Assembly (NCBI GenBank): GCA_035527975.1
Contig: DATKZM010000008.1
Span: 36,451-100,450 of the forward strand
Length of the DNA stretch: 64,000 nucleotides
DNA from: DATKZM01 sp035527975
GTDB taxonomy: Bacteria; Pseudomonadota; Alphaproteobacteria; JAPULJ01
Direction of reading: 5' to 3'
Below the pieces are notes generated by a model. The model saw nothing but the letters and a program-made list of their open reading frames with translations, had not been told where the DNA came from and searched no databases. The position numbers and the translations under genes are program-made. Below, in pieces: positions 26,410 through 37,045 of this stretch (the first letter of the stretch is position 1; every line of letters starts with the position of its first letter).

Positions 26410-28371
26410 TCATGCCGCTTTCTGGGCCGAATCCGCGGTCGGCTCGGCGCTTTTGGCCCCGCGGATCTTGAGGTCCGCATTAACGGTTCCGGTGCGGCCA
26501 TCCTCGAAAGTCACCAGCGCCTCGACCTTGACGCGTTCCTGGTCGGAATAGAGTGCATCGATGATCTGGTCGTATTTCTCAGCGATGAAGCGCCGGCGCA
26601 CTTTCCTCGTGCGGGTCAACTCACCGTCATCGGCGTCCAACTCCTTGTGGAGCAAAACGAACCGTCTGATCTGGGTTCCATAAAGGTTTGAGTCTTCGGC
26701 GAGATCGGCATTGACTTGCTCCACATTCGCCTGGATCTGGTCGTAGACCACATCCCTCTCCGCCAGGTCCTGATAGCTGCCATAGGCGATGCCATTGCGC
26801 TCGGCCCAGTTTCCGACGGCCTCCAGGTCAATCGAGATCATCGCCGTGACCTTGTCACGTTCGTGGCCGAAGGCGACGGCTTCCTTGATGAAGGGGAAGA
26901 ACTTCAGCTTGTTCTCGATAAACTTGGGCGGGAACATCGTGCCGTCCTTCATCCGGCCGACATCCTTGGCGCGGTCGATGATGCGCAGATGCCCCTCGTC
27001 GTCCAGGAAGCCGGCATCGCCGGTATGCACGAACCCGTCTTCGGTCTTGGTCTCTTTCGTCGCCTCGGGATTCTTGTAGTACTCCTGGAACACGCCGGGG
27101 CTGCGGAACAGCACCTCGCCATTGTCGGCGAATTTGAGCTCGACCGTGTCGATCGGAATGCCGACGGTGTCGGAGCGCACGCCGGCATTCGTCTGAATGG
27201 TGATGAACACGCTCGATTCGGTCTGGCCGTAGAGCTGCTTCAGGTTCAAGCCCATCGATCGGAAAAAGATGAAGATGTCGGGCCCGATCGCTTCGCCGGC
27301 GGTGTAGGCCAGCCGCACGCGGGAGAAGCCAAGCGTGTTCTTGAGCGGCCCGTAGATCAACAGGCCGCCGAGCATGTAGTTGAGGCGGTCGAAAATCGAG
27401 ACCGGTTCGCCGTCGAGGATCTTGATCCCGACCCGGCGCGCCAGCTTCATGTAGTAATCGAACAACCGGCGCTTGAACCAGGCGGCGTCCTCCATGCGGA
27501 TGCGGACCGTCGTCAACAGGTTCTCGAAGATCGCCGGTGGGGCGAAGAAGTACGTCGGCCCGATCTCGCGCAGATCCTGCAGCACCGTGTTGGCGCTCTC
27601 CGGGCAGTTGACGCAGAAGCCGGCGATATAGGCCTGCGCCATCGAGAAGGCCGCATCGCCGATCCAGGCCATCGGCAGGTAGGCGAGAATTTCGTCGCGC
27701 TCGGTAATACCCTCGAAATTGACCGCCTCGCGGGCCATCAAGATGACATTGTCGAAGCTCAGCACCACACCCTTGGGCGTTCCGGTGGTGCCCGAGGTGT
27801 AGTTGATGATGGCGGTGTCCGAGCCTTTGCCTTTCGCGACTTCCGCATCGTAGAAATCGGGGTTCTGCTCCATGAACTCGCGGCCGCGGCGCTTGACCTC
27901 GTCCATGTTGTAGAGCCAGGTCTCGTCGTAGTTCAGCATACCGCGCGAGTCGCCGAAGATGATCCGTTCGAGCTTCGGGCAGCGATCCTTGACCTCGAAC
28001 ATCTTGTCGACCTGCTCCTGATCCTCGGCGACCACGAAGCGTATGTCGGCATGTTCCAGGACGAACTGCATCTCGTTGGCGGCGGAGTTCTGATAAACCG
28101 GCACCGGGATCGCGCCCAACGACTGCGCGGCGATCATCGACCAGTAGAGATACGGGCGGTTGTCGCCGACCACAGAGACTTTGTCGCCGCGCTTCATTCC
28201 GAGGGCGGCATAGCCGCAGGCGATCTCGCGGACGTTCAGGCGAACGTCGGCCCAGGTGAACTCCTGCCAGATGCCCCACCACTTCACCCGCGTCGCCGGC
28301 CTTTTGGCGCGATGCTCGGCATTATATTCGAGCAATTTGGGGAAAGTGTCGTTGGCATCAGACGTCGCCAT
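26410..28371 (-). CDS. AMP-forming acyl-CoA synthetase
   Basis: A 653-residue enzyme of the long-chain acyl-CoA synthetase class. It has the ATP motif YTSGTTGTPKGVVL at about residue 190, YGQTESS further on, and the hinge segment HTGDAGFLDDEGHLRIIDRAKD. It adenylates a fatty or aromatic acid and forms its CoA ester. The start at 28371 is chosen for the AAGGAGG 8-9 bases upstream; the frame opens further to 28458 without a ribosome site. It is the first gene of the importer operon, so import and CoA trapping of the same acid are likely coupled. Confidence 0.88.
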   Translation of the reverse strand: MATSDANDTFPKLLEYNAEHRAKRPATRVKWWGIWQEFTWADVRLNVREIACGYAALGMKRGDKVSVVGDNRPYLYWSMIAAQSLGAIPVPVYQNSAANEMQFVLEHADIRFVVAEDQEQVDKMFEVKDRCPKLERIIFGDSRGMLNYDETWLYNMDEVKRRGREFMEQNPDFYDAEVAKGKGSDTAIINYTSGTTGTPKGVVLSFDNVILMAREAVNFEGITERDEILAYLPMAWIGDAAFSMAQAYIAGFCVNCPESANTVLQDLREIGPTYFFAPPAIFENLLTTVRIRMEDAAWFKRRLFDYYMKLARRVGIKILDGEPVSIFDRLNYMLGGLLIYGPLKNTLGFSRVRLAYTAGEAIGPDIFIFFRSMGLNLKQLYGQTESSVFITIQTNAGVRSDTVGIPIDTVELKFADNGEVLFRSPGVFQEYYKNPEATKETKTEDGFVHTGDAGFLDDEGHLRIIDRAKDVGRMKDGTMFPPKFIENKLKFFPFIKEAVAFGHERDKVTAMISIDLEAVGNWAERNGIAYGSYQDLAERDVVYDQIQANVEQVNADLAEDSNLYGTQIRRFVLLHKELDADDGELTRTRKVRRRFIAEKYDQIIDALYSDQERVKVEALVTFEDGRTGTVNADLKIRGAKSAEPTADSAQKAA

Positions 28372-28428
28372 CCAGCCCTCCTTCCGAGGATCGTTTGACC
28401 GCTCAAAATTCGGGAAGACATCAATGGC

Positions 28429-28449
28429 CTGGCACGTTAAACGTGCCAG
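28429..28449. promoter_or_regulatory. 21-bp perfect palindrome upstream of the importer operon
   Basis: CTGGCACGTT and its exact reverse complement flank one A. It lies 58 bases before the chosen start of the acyl-CoA synthetase, where a TetR- or GntR-type repressor would bind. No regulator gene for it is in the operon. The rest of the gap 28372-28665 shows no gene. Confidence 0.5.
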
Positions 28450-28665
28450 CGCACCCACAGACCGCCGCCGCGGCCGAATTGGGCCGCACCACGAACACGA
28501 AGCCTCCCGAAGTCCCTGACTATTATTGCTCTTATAGGCTCAGAGACGTGCCTAGCTAGACAAATACACCAGGGAAATCAAGCTGCGCGTGAACACAAAT
28601 AGGTGCGCCAAAGGGCGTGGGCACAATGACTGGCAGGTCACGCCGCGTAGGGCCGACGATATGCC

Positions 28666-29778
28666 CTAGGATACTGCGGGTGCGTAGCGAAAGAGGCCGT
28701 CTGTCCCGCGCTCGCAGCTCAGCCGACCCTGCTTTTCCAGATAGGCAAGGTGGGCCAGCGCCTCGCCCATAGCAAAGCCGCGCTGGAAGAGGTCGAGCTC
28801 GCGGCCAACGCCAAACAGGACGGGAACCACCTCGAATGCCGTCATCGGCCGGTCCACGGCGTCGATGATTTCGCCCAACCGGTCGGCGTGGTGGCGCTCG
28901 AGCTGTTCGACCCGGGTGTGGAGGCCGTGGAACGGAAGAATATGCGATGGCAGGACCAGCGTATCCTCGGGCAGCGAGCGATATCGTTTGTTGGAGGTGA
29001 GATAATCGTCGAGCGGATTGGTCGTCGGCTGGCTGCCGGGCAAAGTGATATTGGGCGTGATGCGGGGCAGGATCTGGTCGCCCGAGATCAACAGATGCAG
29101 TTCATTGCAATAGAGCGAGACGTGCTCGGGGGCATGTCCGGTCCCCACGATGACGCGCCAGGTCCGGCCGCCGACTTGGAATTCCTCGCCGTCAGTGAGC
29201 CGGTGGAAATCATGCGGCGCCTCGACCGAAACCCATTGATAGGCGTTGCCGCGCTTGACCATTTTATAGGCATCAGCGGCGTCGAGGCCGTTCAGGCGGT
29301 AAAACTCGGCTTGAAACCCCGAATTGCGCCCGGCGTCGTCGAACATCAGCATTTTGTGCATCAGCCATTCGGTGCGGCTGATCCACAACGTTGCGTCGTG
29401 CTGCTCGCAGAGCCAGCCCGCGAGCCCGGAATGGTCGGGATGGAAATGCGTGACGATGATCCGCGGCGCACGGCGGCCGCCCATCCTTTCCTGCAAGAGC
29501 CTGCGCCAGAGCGCGCGGGTCTCGTCATTCGCGAAGCCTGTGTCGACGATGACCCAGTCGTCACCATCCTCCAGCAGCCACAAATTTATGTGATCGAGCG
29601 CCGCCGGGAGCGGCATGCGCAGCCAGTGGACACCGGCCGCAACTTCGATGGTTTCGGCCGGTCCGGGGGTCTGATCGCCGAAGGGGAACGCGAGCGCGGC
29701 CAGGTCAGCCTTACGCTGTTCGGCCGCGGCTTCCTGCCGTACGGCATTTGCTTTGGCGGATGGCGCGCGCGAACTCAC
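28666..29778 (-). CDS. Metallo-beta-lactamase-fold hydrolase
   Basis: A 370-residue protein with the metal-binding motif VTHFHPDHSGLAGWL at about residue 110, then GTGHAPEH and SGDQILPRITPN, which supply further ligands. The length and the C-terminal winged-helix-like segment (HLAYLEKQGRLSCE) fit the MBL group related to LACTB2. It probably hydrolyses a thioester or ester. The start is GTG at 29778, with AGGGGG upstream. It stands alone; the 225 bases to its right show no gene. Confidence 0.85.
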   Translation of the reverse strand: MSSRAPSAKANAVRQEAAAEQRKADLAALAFPFGDQTPGPAETIEVAAGVHWLRMPLPAALDHINLWLLEDGDDWVIVDTGFANDETRALWRRLLQERMGGRRAPRIIVTHFHPDHSGLAGWLCEQHDATLWISRTEWLMHKMLMFDDAGRNSGFQAEFYRLNGLDAADAYKMVKRGNAYQWVSVEAPHDFHRLTDGEEFQVGGRTWRVIVGTGHAPEHVSLYCNELHLLISGDQILPRITPNITLPGSQPTTNPLDDYLTSNKRYRSLPEDTLVLPSHILPFHGLHTRVEQLERHHADRLGEIIDAVDRPMTAFEVVPVLFGVGRELDLFQRGFAMGEALAHLAYLEKQGRLSCERGTDGLFRYAPAVS

Positions 29779-30003
29779 TGAACGACCCCCTGGCGGGCGG
29801 CCTTCTGGATGGGCATGGCGTCTATATCCTTGAAGATGGTCATCGAGGGCGCAAGCACCCTCACCGTCCCGAAACTAAGTGCGGCCCGCTCACATGGCAA
29901 CCTTGCCGCACTGTGATTGGCGGAACGATCGCGCGGCGTCGGTGGGCCGCCGGTACATCGTATCGGCTGCGGAATGCAATTGCGGCTGAGCTGGCGGCTT
30001 GCC

Positions 30004-30327
30004 TCAGGGTATGCGCCGGGGCTGCGTCGCTATATCGCTATAGGCGCCGCCTTGCGCCGGTTCGATTTCCACTCCCGCCGTCGCCAGCAACGTCCGCGCG
30101 GTGGTCTTGTGGTCGCCGAGCCGGATCGGCTCGTCGCACGAGACGGTCGCGTGGTTAACTTGCGACCATTGGCCATCCTGCATCACGAATGTGCCGGTAC
30201 TGCTGCCGATATCACGGATTTCGATTTCCGGACCCGCTCCGGTCAGCTTGGCATGTCGCCGCGAGACGGTCGGAAACTCCACAATTATGTTACAGTCTTG
30301 GCCGCGCCCCACAGTCCAACTGTTCAT
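30004..30327 (-). CDS. FHA-domain protein
   Basis: A 107-residue protein that is nearly all one FHA domain. WTVGRGQDCNIIVEFPTVSRRHAKL has the GR, S and H residues that bind phosphothreonine, followed by DIGSSTGTFV. The start at 30327 has AAGGAGG seven bases before it. It should act as a phospho-dependent adaptor. No kinase or phosphatase gene is adjacent, so the partner is unknown. Confidence 0.88.
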   Translation of the reverse strand: MNSWTVGRGQDCNIIVEFPTVSRRHAKLTGAGPEIEIRDIGSSTGTFVMQDGQWSQVNHATVSCDEPIRLGDHKTTARTLLATAGVEIEPAQGGAYSDIATQPRRIP

Positions 30328-30565
30328 CGTTGCCTCCTTGAAACGGGATGACACAGCTTCGGTGGCTTGGCCCCGACGGGCCGCGCGCGCGTGATGTTAC
30401 AGCGATAGCGGCAGCGAAATGCAGGCCATGCCTGCTTATACGGTAGGCTTCGCTCATGGCGAGAGCAACCCATCTTTATCTGCACGTTTGCTGGGATTAG
30501 AACGCTATCAAAGTGTTGCAACCCGCCGGCGACCGACTGCGATTGCGGGGGGTCCGTCGTTTCCG

Positions 30566-30590
30566 GAGCACGATCGCGTCACAGCGATCT
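30566..30590. repeat. 25-base intergenic repeat, copy 1
   Basis: This 25-base sequence matches 50071-50095 at 23 positions. Both copies sit at the 3' end of a minus-strand gene and can form a short stem around GTCACA (GATCGC/GCGATC here, with a G-U pair in the other copy). It may be a dispersed terminator-like or REP-like element. The rest of the gap 30328-30605 shows nothing else. Confidence 0.45.
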
Positions 30591-30605
30591 GATGTGAATC
30601 ATGGT

Positions 30606-31073
30606 CTAGGCCGCGACCGCCCCGGCCTCGGCGATCCAGGCCCGGACCCATTCGACGCCATCTTCTTCGGGAACCGTACCCCCGCTGGCATCGTGATAGG
30701 AGACCTCGCCGATACGCATGGCGCCACATTGGCTCAGGATTTCATCGAACTTCTTGCCGCCGAAATTGAAGGTGTCCGCGTAGGTTCGGTCGCCAAGCGA
30801 AAACACGCCGTAGCGGATGCCCGACAGATCGGGTTTCGCGGAACCGAGGTCCTCATAGAGCTTCATGGCATTGTCCGGCACATCGCCCTGACCGTAAGTC
30901 GACGTGCAGATCAGGAAAACGCCGCCACCCGCGAAGACCGAGGCGTTGAGGTCGTCCATCGGCTCGACCGAAACGTCATGGCCATCTTCCTCCAGTGCGT
31001 CCAGCATCTCCTCGGCGACCAGTTCGGCCGTGCCGGTCATCGTGCCGACGAGGATCTTCAGCGAAAGTGACAC
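30606..31073 (-). CDS. Flavodoxin (MioC-like)
   Basis: A 155-residue flavodoxin. The FMN phosphate loop is VGTMTGTAELVAEEM near the N terminus; the flavin-ring loops are CTSTYGQGDVPDN and FSLGDRTYADTFNFGGKK. It is an electron carrier. It is divergent from boxR, whose operator region lies between them, and could be the electron donor of a redox enzyme nearby, though this is not shown. Confidence 0.9.
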   Translation of the reverse strand: MSLSLKILVGTMTGTAELVAEEMLDALEEDGHDVSVEPMDDLNASVFAGGGVFLICTSTYGQGDVPDNAMKLYEDLGSAKPDLSGIRYGVFSLGDRTYADTFNFGGKKFDEILSQCGAMRIGEVSYHDASGGTVPEEDGVEWVRAWIAEAGAVAA

Positions 31074-31222
31074 GGGTCCGGTTCGCTCCCTTCCGTTCGC
31101 AAGGCCTCACCGGGCACATGCGCCTAGCGTGCGCGCAGGGCAAAATCGCACGCCATCATGCCCCAAGGACCTTCGGGGCGAAAGTCAGGCGCCACACTGC
31201 ATCGCCGTCGCCAAAACAATAA

Positions 31223-31260
31223 TGCATGGTATTTTTCGATACAAGCATTATAATGCATAT
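31223..31260. promoter_or_regulatory. Candidate BoxR operator upstream of boxR
   Basis: Two TGCA sites (31223-31226, 31254-31257) stand 31 bases apart, about three helical turns. The right one is part of ATATGCATTATAATGC (minus strand, 31260-31245), which also contains the palindrome GCATTATAATGC. The related BzdR regulator of Azoarcus binds TGCA repeats. It ends 43 bases before the boxR start. Confidence 0.55.
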
Positions 31261-31302
31261 TGTTTGTTGGAATGCTGAGCATGTGGCGGGAGACCTACGG
31301 CG

Positions 31303-32229
31303 ATGGCCCAGACAGCGAGAGCAGCCGGTCAGCCGGCACTCTGTGGTGCGGATAAGCACGGGCCATACCTCAAATCGCTTGGCGAACGGGTGCGAAATGC
31401 ACGCGCGCTTCGCGGTATGACACGAAAGATCCTGGCGCGCGACAGCGGCGTATCGGAGCGCTATCTGGCCCAGCTCGAGGCGGGGCAGGGCAACATATCG
31501 ATCGCCCGTCTGCGCCAGATTGCCGGCGCGATGAGCCTGCCCTTGGTTGATCTCGTGCGCGAGGGCCCGGACCGTCCGGTTGAGCTGACCTTGCTGTTGC
31601 AACGCTTGGAGCGGCTGAGCCCGCCTGAGCTGGCCAAGGCGGGCCAGCTGCTGACCGCGCATTTCGGGCGCGACCTGGGCGAGGGCCGGGCCGCCCGGAT
31701 TGCCCTGATCGGGCTGCGCGGCGGCGGGAAAACCACCTTGGGGCGCGAGCTTGCCGCGCGCATCGGGGTGCCTTTCGTGGAGATGAACAAGGAGATTGAG
31801 CGCGATTCGGGCATGAGCTTGAACGAAATCTTCTCGCTCTCGGGGCAAGCCGCGTATCGACGCTATGAACGGCGCGCGCTGGAGCGGGTGATCGAGACCC
31901 ATCCGGCCGCGGTGATCGCCACCGGCGGCAGCCTGGTCTCCGAGCCGGGCACGTTCGAGTTGCTGCTCGACGCGTGCTATACAATCTGGATCAAGGCCGC
32001 GCCCGAGGAGCATATGGGCCGCGTGATCGAGCAGGGCGATATGCGGCCGATGGCCGGAAACGCCGAGGCGATGGCCGATCTTCGCCGCATCCTCTCCGAG
32101 CGCGAGCCGCTCTATAGCAAGGCCGATGCCATGGTCGATACCGCCGGCAAGGGCCTGGAAGACAGCATCGTGGAACTGCGGCGCGTGATCGTGGCGATCG
32201 GCAACGGCGCGTCGGAACCGGCAAAATAA
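31303..32229 (+). CDS. boxR: BoxR-type regulator: XRE HTH domain fused to a shikimate-kinase-like domain
   Basis: A 308-residue protein. Residues ~22-80 are an XRE helix-turn-helix (GMTRKILARDSGVSERYLAQLE). From ~130 on there is a shikimate-kinase-like domain with Walker A GLRGGGKTT (K143). This fusion is the signature of the BoxR/BzdR family, repressors of aerobic and anaerobic benzoyl-CoA degradation whose inducer is benzoyl-CoA, bound by the kinase-like domain. It stands directly before boxC and boxB. Near-identical operator-like sequences lie before its own start and before boxC, which suggests autoregulation and pathway control. Confidence 0.93.
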   Translation: MAQTARAAGQPALCGADKHGPYLKSLGERVRNARALRGMTRKILARDSGVSERYLAQLEAGQGNISIARLRQIAGAMSLPLVDLVREGPDRPVELTLLLQRLERLSPPELAKAGQLLTAHFGRDLGEGRAARIALIGLRGGGKTTLGRELAARIGVPFVEMNKEIERDSGMSLNEIFSLSGQAAYRRYERRALERVIETHPAAVIATGGSLVSEPGTFELLLDACYTIWIKAAPEEHMGRVIEQGDMRPMAGNAEAMADLRRILSEREPLYSKADAMVDTAGKGLEDSIVELRRVIVAIGNGASEPAK

Positions 32230-32233
32230 TTCT

Positions 32234-32262
32234 TGCATACAGATAAATATGCATTATATTGC
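32234..32262. promoter_or_regulatory. Candidate BoxR operator upstream of boxC
   Basis: TGCA at 32234-32237 and 32250-32253, 16 bases apart. The second is inside ATATGCATTATATTGC (32247-32262), which matches the site before boxR at 15 of 16 bases in inverted orientation. It ends 68 bases before the boxC start and lies directly after the boxR stop. Confidence 0.55.
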
Positions 32263-32330
32263 CTATAGACGACGCGGCACAGCGAGTACCCAGGACGACG
32301 ATCCCAAAGCGACAGGCAGGGGGTGGAGCC

Positions 32331-33986
32331 ATGACCGCCAACATCGTGACCTACGACCGGTCCCCGGAGGACTACAAGCACTGGAAGGTTTCCTATGACG
32401 GGCCGGTGGCGACGCTCGCCATGGACACGGCCGAGGACGGCGGCCTGCGCCCCGGCTATGAGCTGAAGCTCAATTCCTACGACCTTGGCGTCGATATTGA
32501 GCTGCATGACGCGCTTCAGCGCGTGCGCTTCGAGCATCCCGCGGTCAAGGTGGTTGTGCTGACCAGCGCCAAGGATCGCACCTTCTGCGCCGGCGCCAAC
32601 ATCCGCATGCTGGCCTCCTCCTCGCATGGCTGGAAAGTCAATTTCTGCAAGTTCACCAACGAGACCCGCAACGGTCTGGAAAACCTCTCGGAGACCTCAA
32701 GCGTCAAGTCGATTGCCGCGGTGAACGGTGTCTGCGCCGGCGGCGGCTATGAGCTGGCGTTGGCCTGCGACGAAATCCTGATGGTCAACGACCGCAGCTC
32801 GACCGTGAGCCTGCCGGAAGTGCCGCTGCTGGCGGTGCTGCCCGGCACCGGCGGTCTTACCCGAGTCACCGATAAGCGCAAGGTGCGGCGCGATCTGGCC
32901 GATGTCTTCTGCACCACCGCCGAGGGTGTGCGCGCCGAGCGGGCGCTCGAATGGAAGCTGGTCGACCACATCGCCCGGCCCGACGCGTTCGAGGCGCTGA
33001 TCGACGAGCGCACCGCGGCGCTGGCCAAGCTTTCCGACCGGCCCGACGGCGCCAAGGGCGTGGCGTTGCCGCCGCTTCAGCGCAGCATCGATGATGATGG
33101 CTACCGCTATCCCTTTGTCGAGGTGATCGTCGACTATGACGCGCGTGTGGCTACCGTCACCGTCAAGTCGCCGGCCGATGGCGGCCCGGAAACGGCCGCG
33201 GAGATCGAAAAGCTGGGCGCTGCCTGGTGGCCGCTGCAGATGGCGCGCGAGCTCGATGACGCGATCTTGATGCTGCGCACCAACAATCAGGAAGTCGGCA
33301 CGATCTTGTTGAAGACCGCCGGCGAGGCGGGACCCGTACTCGCCGCAGGGAAGGCGTTGCAGGCGAACCTCGATAACTGGTTCGTGCGCGAGACCGCGGC
33401 GATGCTCGGCCGCACGCTGGCGCGGCTCGATGTTTCCTCGCGCAGTCTCTTTGCGATCATCGACAAGGGCTCGTGTTTTGCGGGCATCCTCGCCGAGCTG
33501 ATGCTGGCCGCGGACCGCTCCTACATGCTCGAGGATACCGAGACGCCGGACGAAACCCCGATGGTGGTGCTCGACGAAAATAACTTTGGCCTCTTTACCA
33601 TGCCGAACGGGGTCAGCCGCATTCATGCCCATTATCAGGGCGACGCGGCGGCGATCGACACGGCGCGCGCGGCGGCCGGCAAGCCGCTGGACGCGGGTGC
33701 GGCAAACGACCTGGGGCTCGTCACCTTCACGCCCGACGAGCTCGACTGGGACGACGAGGTTCGCCTGGCCGTCGAAGAGCGCGCCAGCCTGTCGCCCGAC
33801 GCCCTCACGGGCATGGAGGCGAGCCTGCGCTTTGGCGGCGCGGAAACCATGCAGACCAAGGTCTTCGGGCGGCTCACCGCCTGGCAGAACTGGATATTCA
33901 ATCGGCCGAATTCGGTCGGTGAGCAGGGCGCGCTGCGGCTTTACGGCACCGGCTCCAAGCCCAGCTTCAATTGGGAAAGGATCTAG
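32331..33986 (+). CDS. boxC: 2,3-epoxybenzoyl-CoA dihydrolase (BoxC)
   Basis: A 551-residue double crotonase-fold enzyme, the usual BoxC length. The first crotonase part has DRTFCAGANIRML and VCAGGGYELALACDE; the second part follows from about residue 260. BoxC opens the epoxidised ring of benzoyl-CoA hydrolytically and releases formate, giving 3,4-dehydroadipyl-CoA semialdehyde. The start at 32331 has AGGGGGTGGA upstream. It is followed by boxB after four bases. Confidence 0.95.
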   Translation: MTANIVTYDRSPEDYKHWKVSYDGPVATLAMDTAEDGGLRPGYELKLNSYDLGVDIELHDALQRVRFEHPAVKVVVLTSAKDRTFCAGANIRMLASSSHGWKVNFCKFTNETRNGLENLSETSSVKSIAAVNGVCAGGGYELALACDEILMVNDRSSTVSLPEVPLLAVLPGTGGLTRVTDKRKVRRDLADVFCTTAEGVRAERALEWKLVDHIARPDAFEALIDERTAALAKLSDRPDGAKGVALPPLQRSIDDDGYRYPFVEVIVDYDARVATVTVKSPADGGPETAAEIEKLGAAWWPLQMARELDDAILMLRTNNQEVGTILLKTAGEAGPVLAAGKALQANLDNWFVRETAAMLGRTLARLDVSSRSLFAIIDKGSCFAGILAELMLAADRSYMLEDTETPDETPMVVLDENNFGLFTMPNGVSRIHAHYQGDAAAIDTARAAAGKPLDAGAANDLGLVTFTPDELDWDDEVRLAVEERASLSPDALTGMEASLRFGGAETMQTKVFGRLTAWQNWIFNRPNSVGEQGALRLYGTGSKPSFNWERI

Positions 33987-33990
33987 ACCG

Positions 33991-35412
<1,422 letters not shown>

Positions 35413-35593
35413 ACTTTAGCCGTCATTGAGACATTGCGTGGCGGAGGGGCGGGTCCTGGGATCGGCCCCTTTCTGCTGCGCGGTCACTTTGAGGGCGCTG
35501 GACGGCTGGGCCGGAATCGGGAAGGCGCGGACGCAAGTCGGCGTGTAATCTGCGGCTCTTGCGAGGAGAGGCAGGAGCGAAGAGGGGATAGGA

Positions 35594-36433
35594 TTGCAGA
35601 CCATTGAACACGCCATCGAATACGAGGGCCGCCGGATCGGCTACGAAGAAGCGGGCGCCGGCCCGACGCTGCTGCTGCTGCCTCCGGGTGCCAGCCCGGC
35701 GGCGGCGTGGCGGGCGGTGATGGAGCGGCTGGCCGACCGCGTCCACCTGGTCGCGGTCAACTTCTCCGGCTATGGCGAGACCGAGCGGCTGGGCGACGAT
35801 ACGCCGCTGACGCTCGAAGCCGAAGCGCACGCGGTCGCGGCGGTCGCGGGCCTGTTCGACGGCCCGTTCCATTTGGTCGGGCATTCCTACGGCGGCGCGG
35901 TGGCGCTGCGGCTGGCGGTTGCGGGCGCGCTGCCGCTGGCCTCGCTGACCCTGATCGAGCCGGCCTGCTACCGGCTGCTACGCGAGGCCGGCGAGACGGC
36001 GCTGGCGGGCGAAGTCGAGGCGGTCAATTTCGGCTTTATCGATACCGTTGCCGCCGGTGAGCCCGAAGCGGCCTTCCGTACCTATATCGACTACTACACC
36101 ACCGGCCCCGGCGCCTGGGATGCGATGCCCGAGAAGGCGCGCATCCGCTTCCTTGGCATCGCCGACGTTGTGGCGCGGGCGCTCGGCTCGGCCCACGGCG
36201 AGGAAATCAGCCTCGACGATGCCCGCGCGCTTGGAGTTCCGTGCGCCGTTCTCTATGGCGCTGAGACCACGCAGAGCCACGCGCGGGTGAGCGAGCTGCT
36301 CGCCGCGGCGATTCCCGACGCGCGGCGCGAGGTCGTGCCGGGCGCCGCGCACATGCTGACGCTCACCCATCCCGACGCGGTGGCTGAAATACTGGCCGAC
36401 TTCGTCGGCAGCGCCATTGCCGCACTGACTTAG
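35594..36433 (+). CDS. Alpha/beta-hydrolase
   Basis: A 279-residue enzyme with the nucleophile elbow LVGHSYGGAVALRLA, an earlier oxyanion segment LPPGASPAAAW, and a C-terminal PGAAHMLTLTHPD carrying the catalytic histidine. The start is a TTG at 35594 after AGGGGATAGGA; no good ATG is near the N terminus. It is downstream of boxB on the same strand after 181 bases, so it could act in aromatic degradation, but nothing in the sequence shows that. The substrate is unknown. Confidence 0.85.
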   Translation: MQTIEHAIEYEGRRIGYEEAGAGPTLLLLPPGASPAAAWRAVMERLADRVHLVAVNFSGYGETERLGDDTPLTLEAEAHAVAAVAGLFDGPFHLVGHSYGGAVALRLAVAGALPLASLTLIEPACYRLLREAGETALAGEVEAVNFGFIDTVAAGEPEAAFRTYIDYYTTGPGAWDAMPEKARIRFLGIADVVARALGSAHGEEISLDDARALGVPCAVLYGAETTQSHARVSELLAAAIPDARREVVPGAAHMLTLTHPDAVAEILADFVGSAIAALT

Positions 36434-36442
36434 ATCACGCCA

Positions 36443-36988
36443 TCAGAAAGGCGTGTCGCGGCTTTCCAGATATTCGATCTCTTCGGGCGTGCTTTCCCGG
36501 CCGAGCACGGTGTTGCGGTGGGGGAAGCGTCCGAAGCGGGCTATCACCGCGCGGTGGCGGTCGGCGAAATCGACATAGCCGCCGAGATCGCAGCGCTCGC
36601 GGACAAGCGCGCAGCAACGGTCCTGGAGCGCCAGATCCTCGGCATGCTCGAAGGGCATATAGAAAAAGACCCGCCGCTCAACTGGGACCGCGAGGTCGTG
36701 TCCGGCCGCAATTGCACGCTCGGCGACAGCGCGGGCCAGCGCGTCGGCGGCGAAGGCCTGTGCGCTCTCGCGGAACATGTTGCGCGGGAATTGGTCGAGC
36801 ATGATCACAAGCGCCAGCGCACCCTCCGGCGTCGCTTCCCAGCCAGCGAGCCGCCCGGCGGCGGCGTCCTCGTAAGCCGCGCTGAAACGCTCGACGATCG
36901 CTGCATCGAACTCGGGCGGCGGGTGGAACCATTTTTCCTCGGCGCCCTCGGCGAACCAGAAGTCGATGATGTCGCTTGGATCCGGCAT
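36443..36988 (-). CDS. DUF924 family protein
   Basis: A 181-residue protein matching the DUF924 family: IIDFWFAEGAEEKWF near the start, ALALVIMLDQFPRNMFR in the middle, and FFYMPFEHAEDLALQDRC later. The fold is TPR-like and the function is unknown. The start at 36988 has GGGAGAG upstream. It is convergent with the hydrolase at 35594. Confidence 0.9.
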   Translation of the reverse strand: MPDPSDIIDFWFAEGAEEKWFHPPPEFDAAIVERFSAAYEDAAAGRLAGWEATPEGALALVIMLDQFPRNMFRESAQAFAADALARAVAERAIAAGHDLAVPVERRVFFYMPFEHAEDLALQDRCCALVRERCDLGGYVDFADRHRAVIARFGRFPHRNTVLGRESTPEEIEYLESRDTPF

Positions 36989-37045
36989 GGCTCTCTCCCT
37001 GGTGCGCTCCGGGCCGCGCGGTGCGGCATGCACTGCGCGGCCGGG

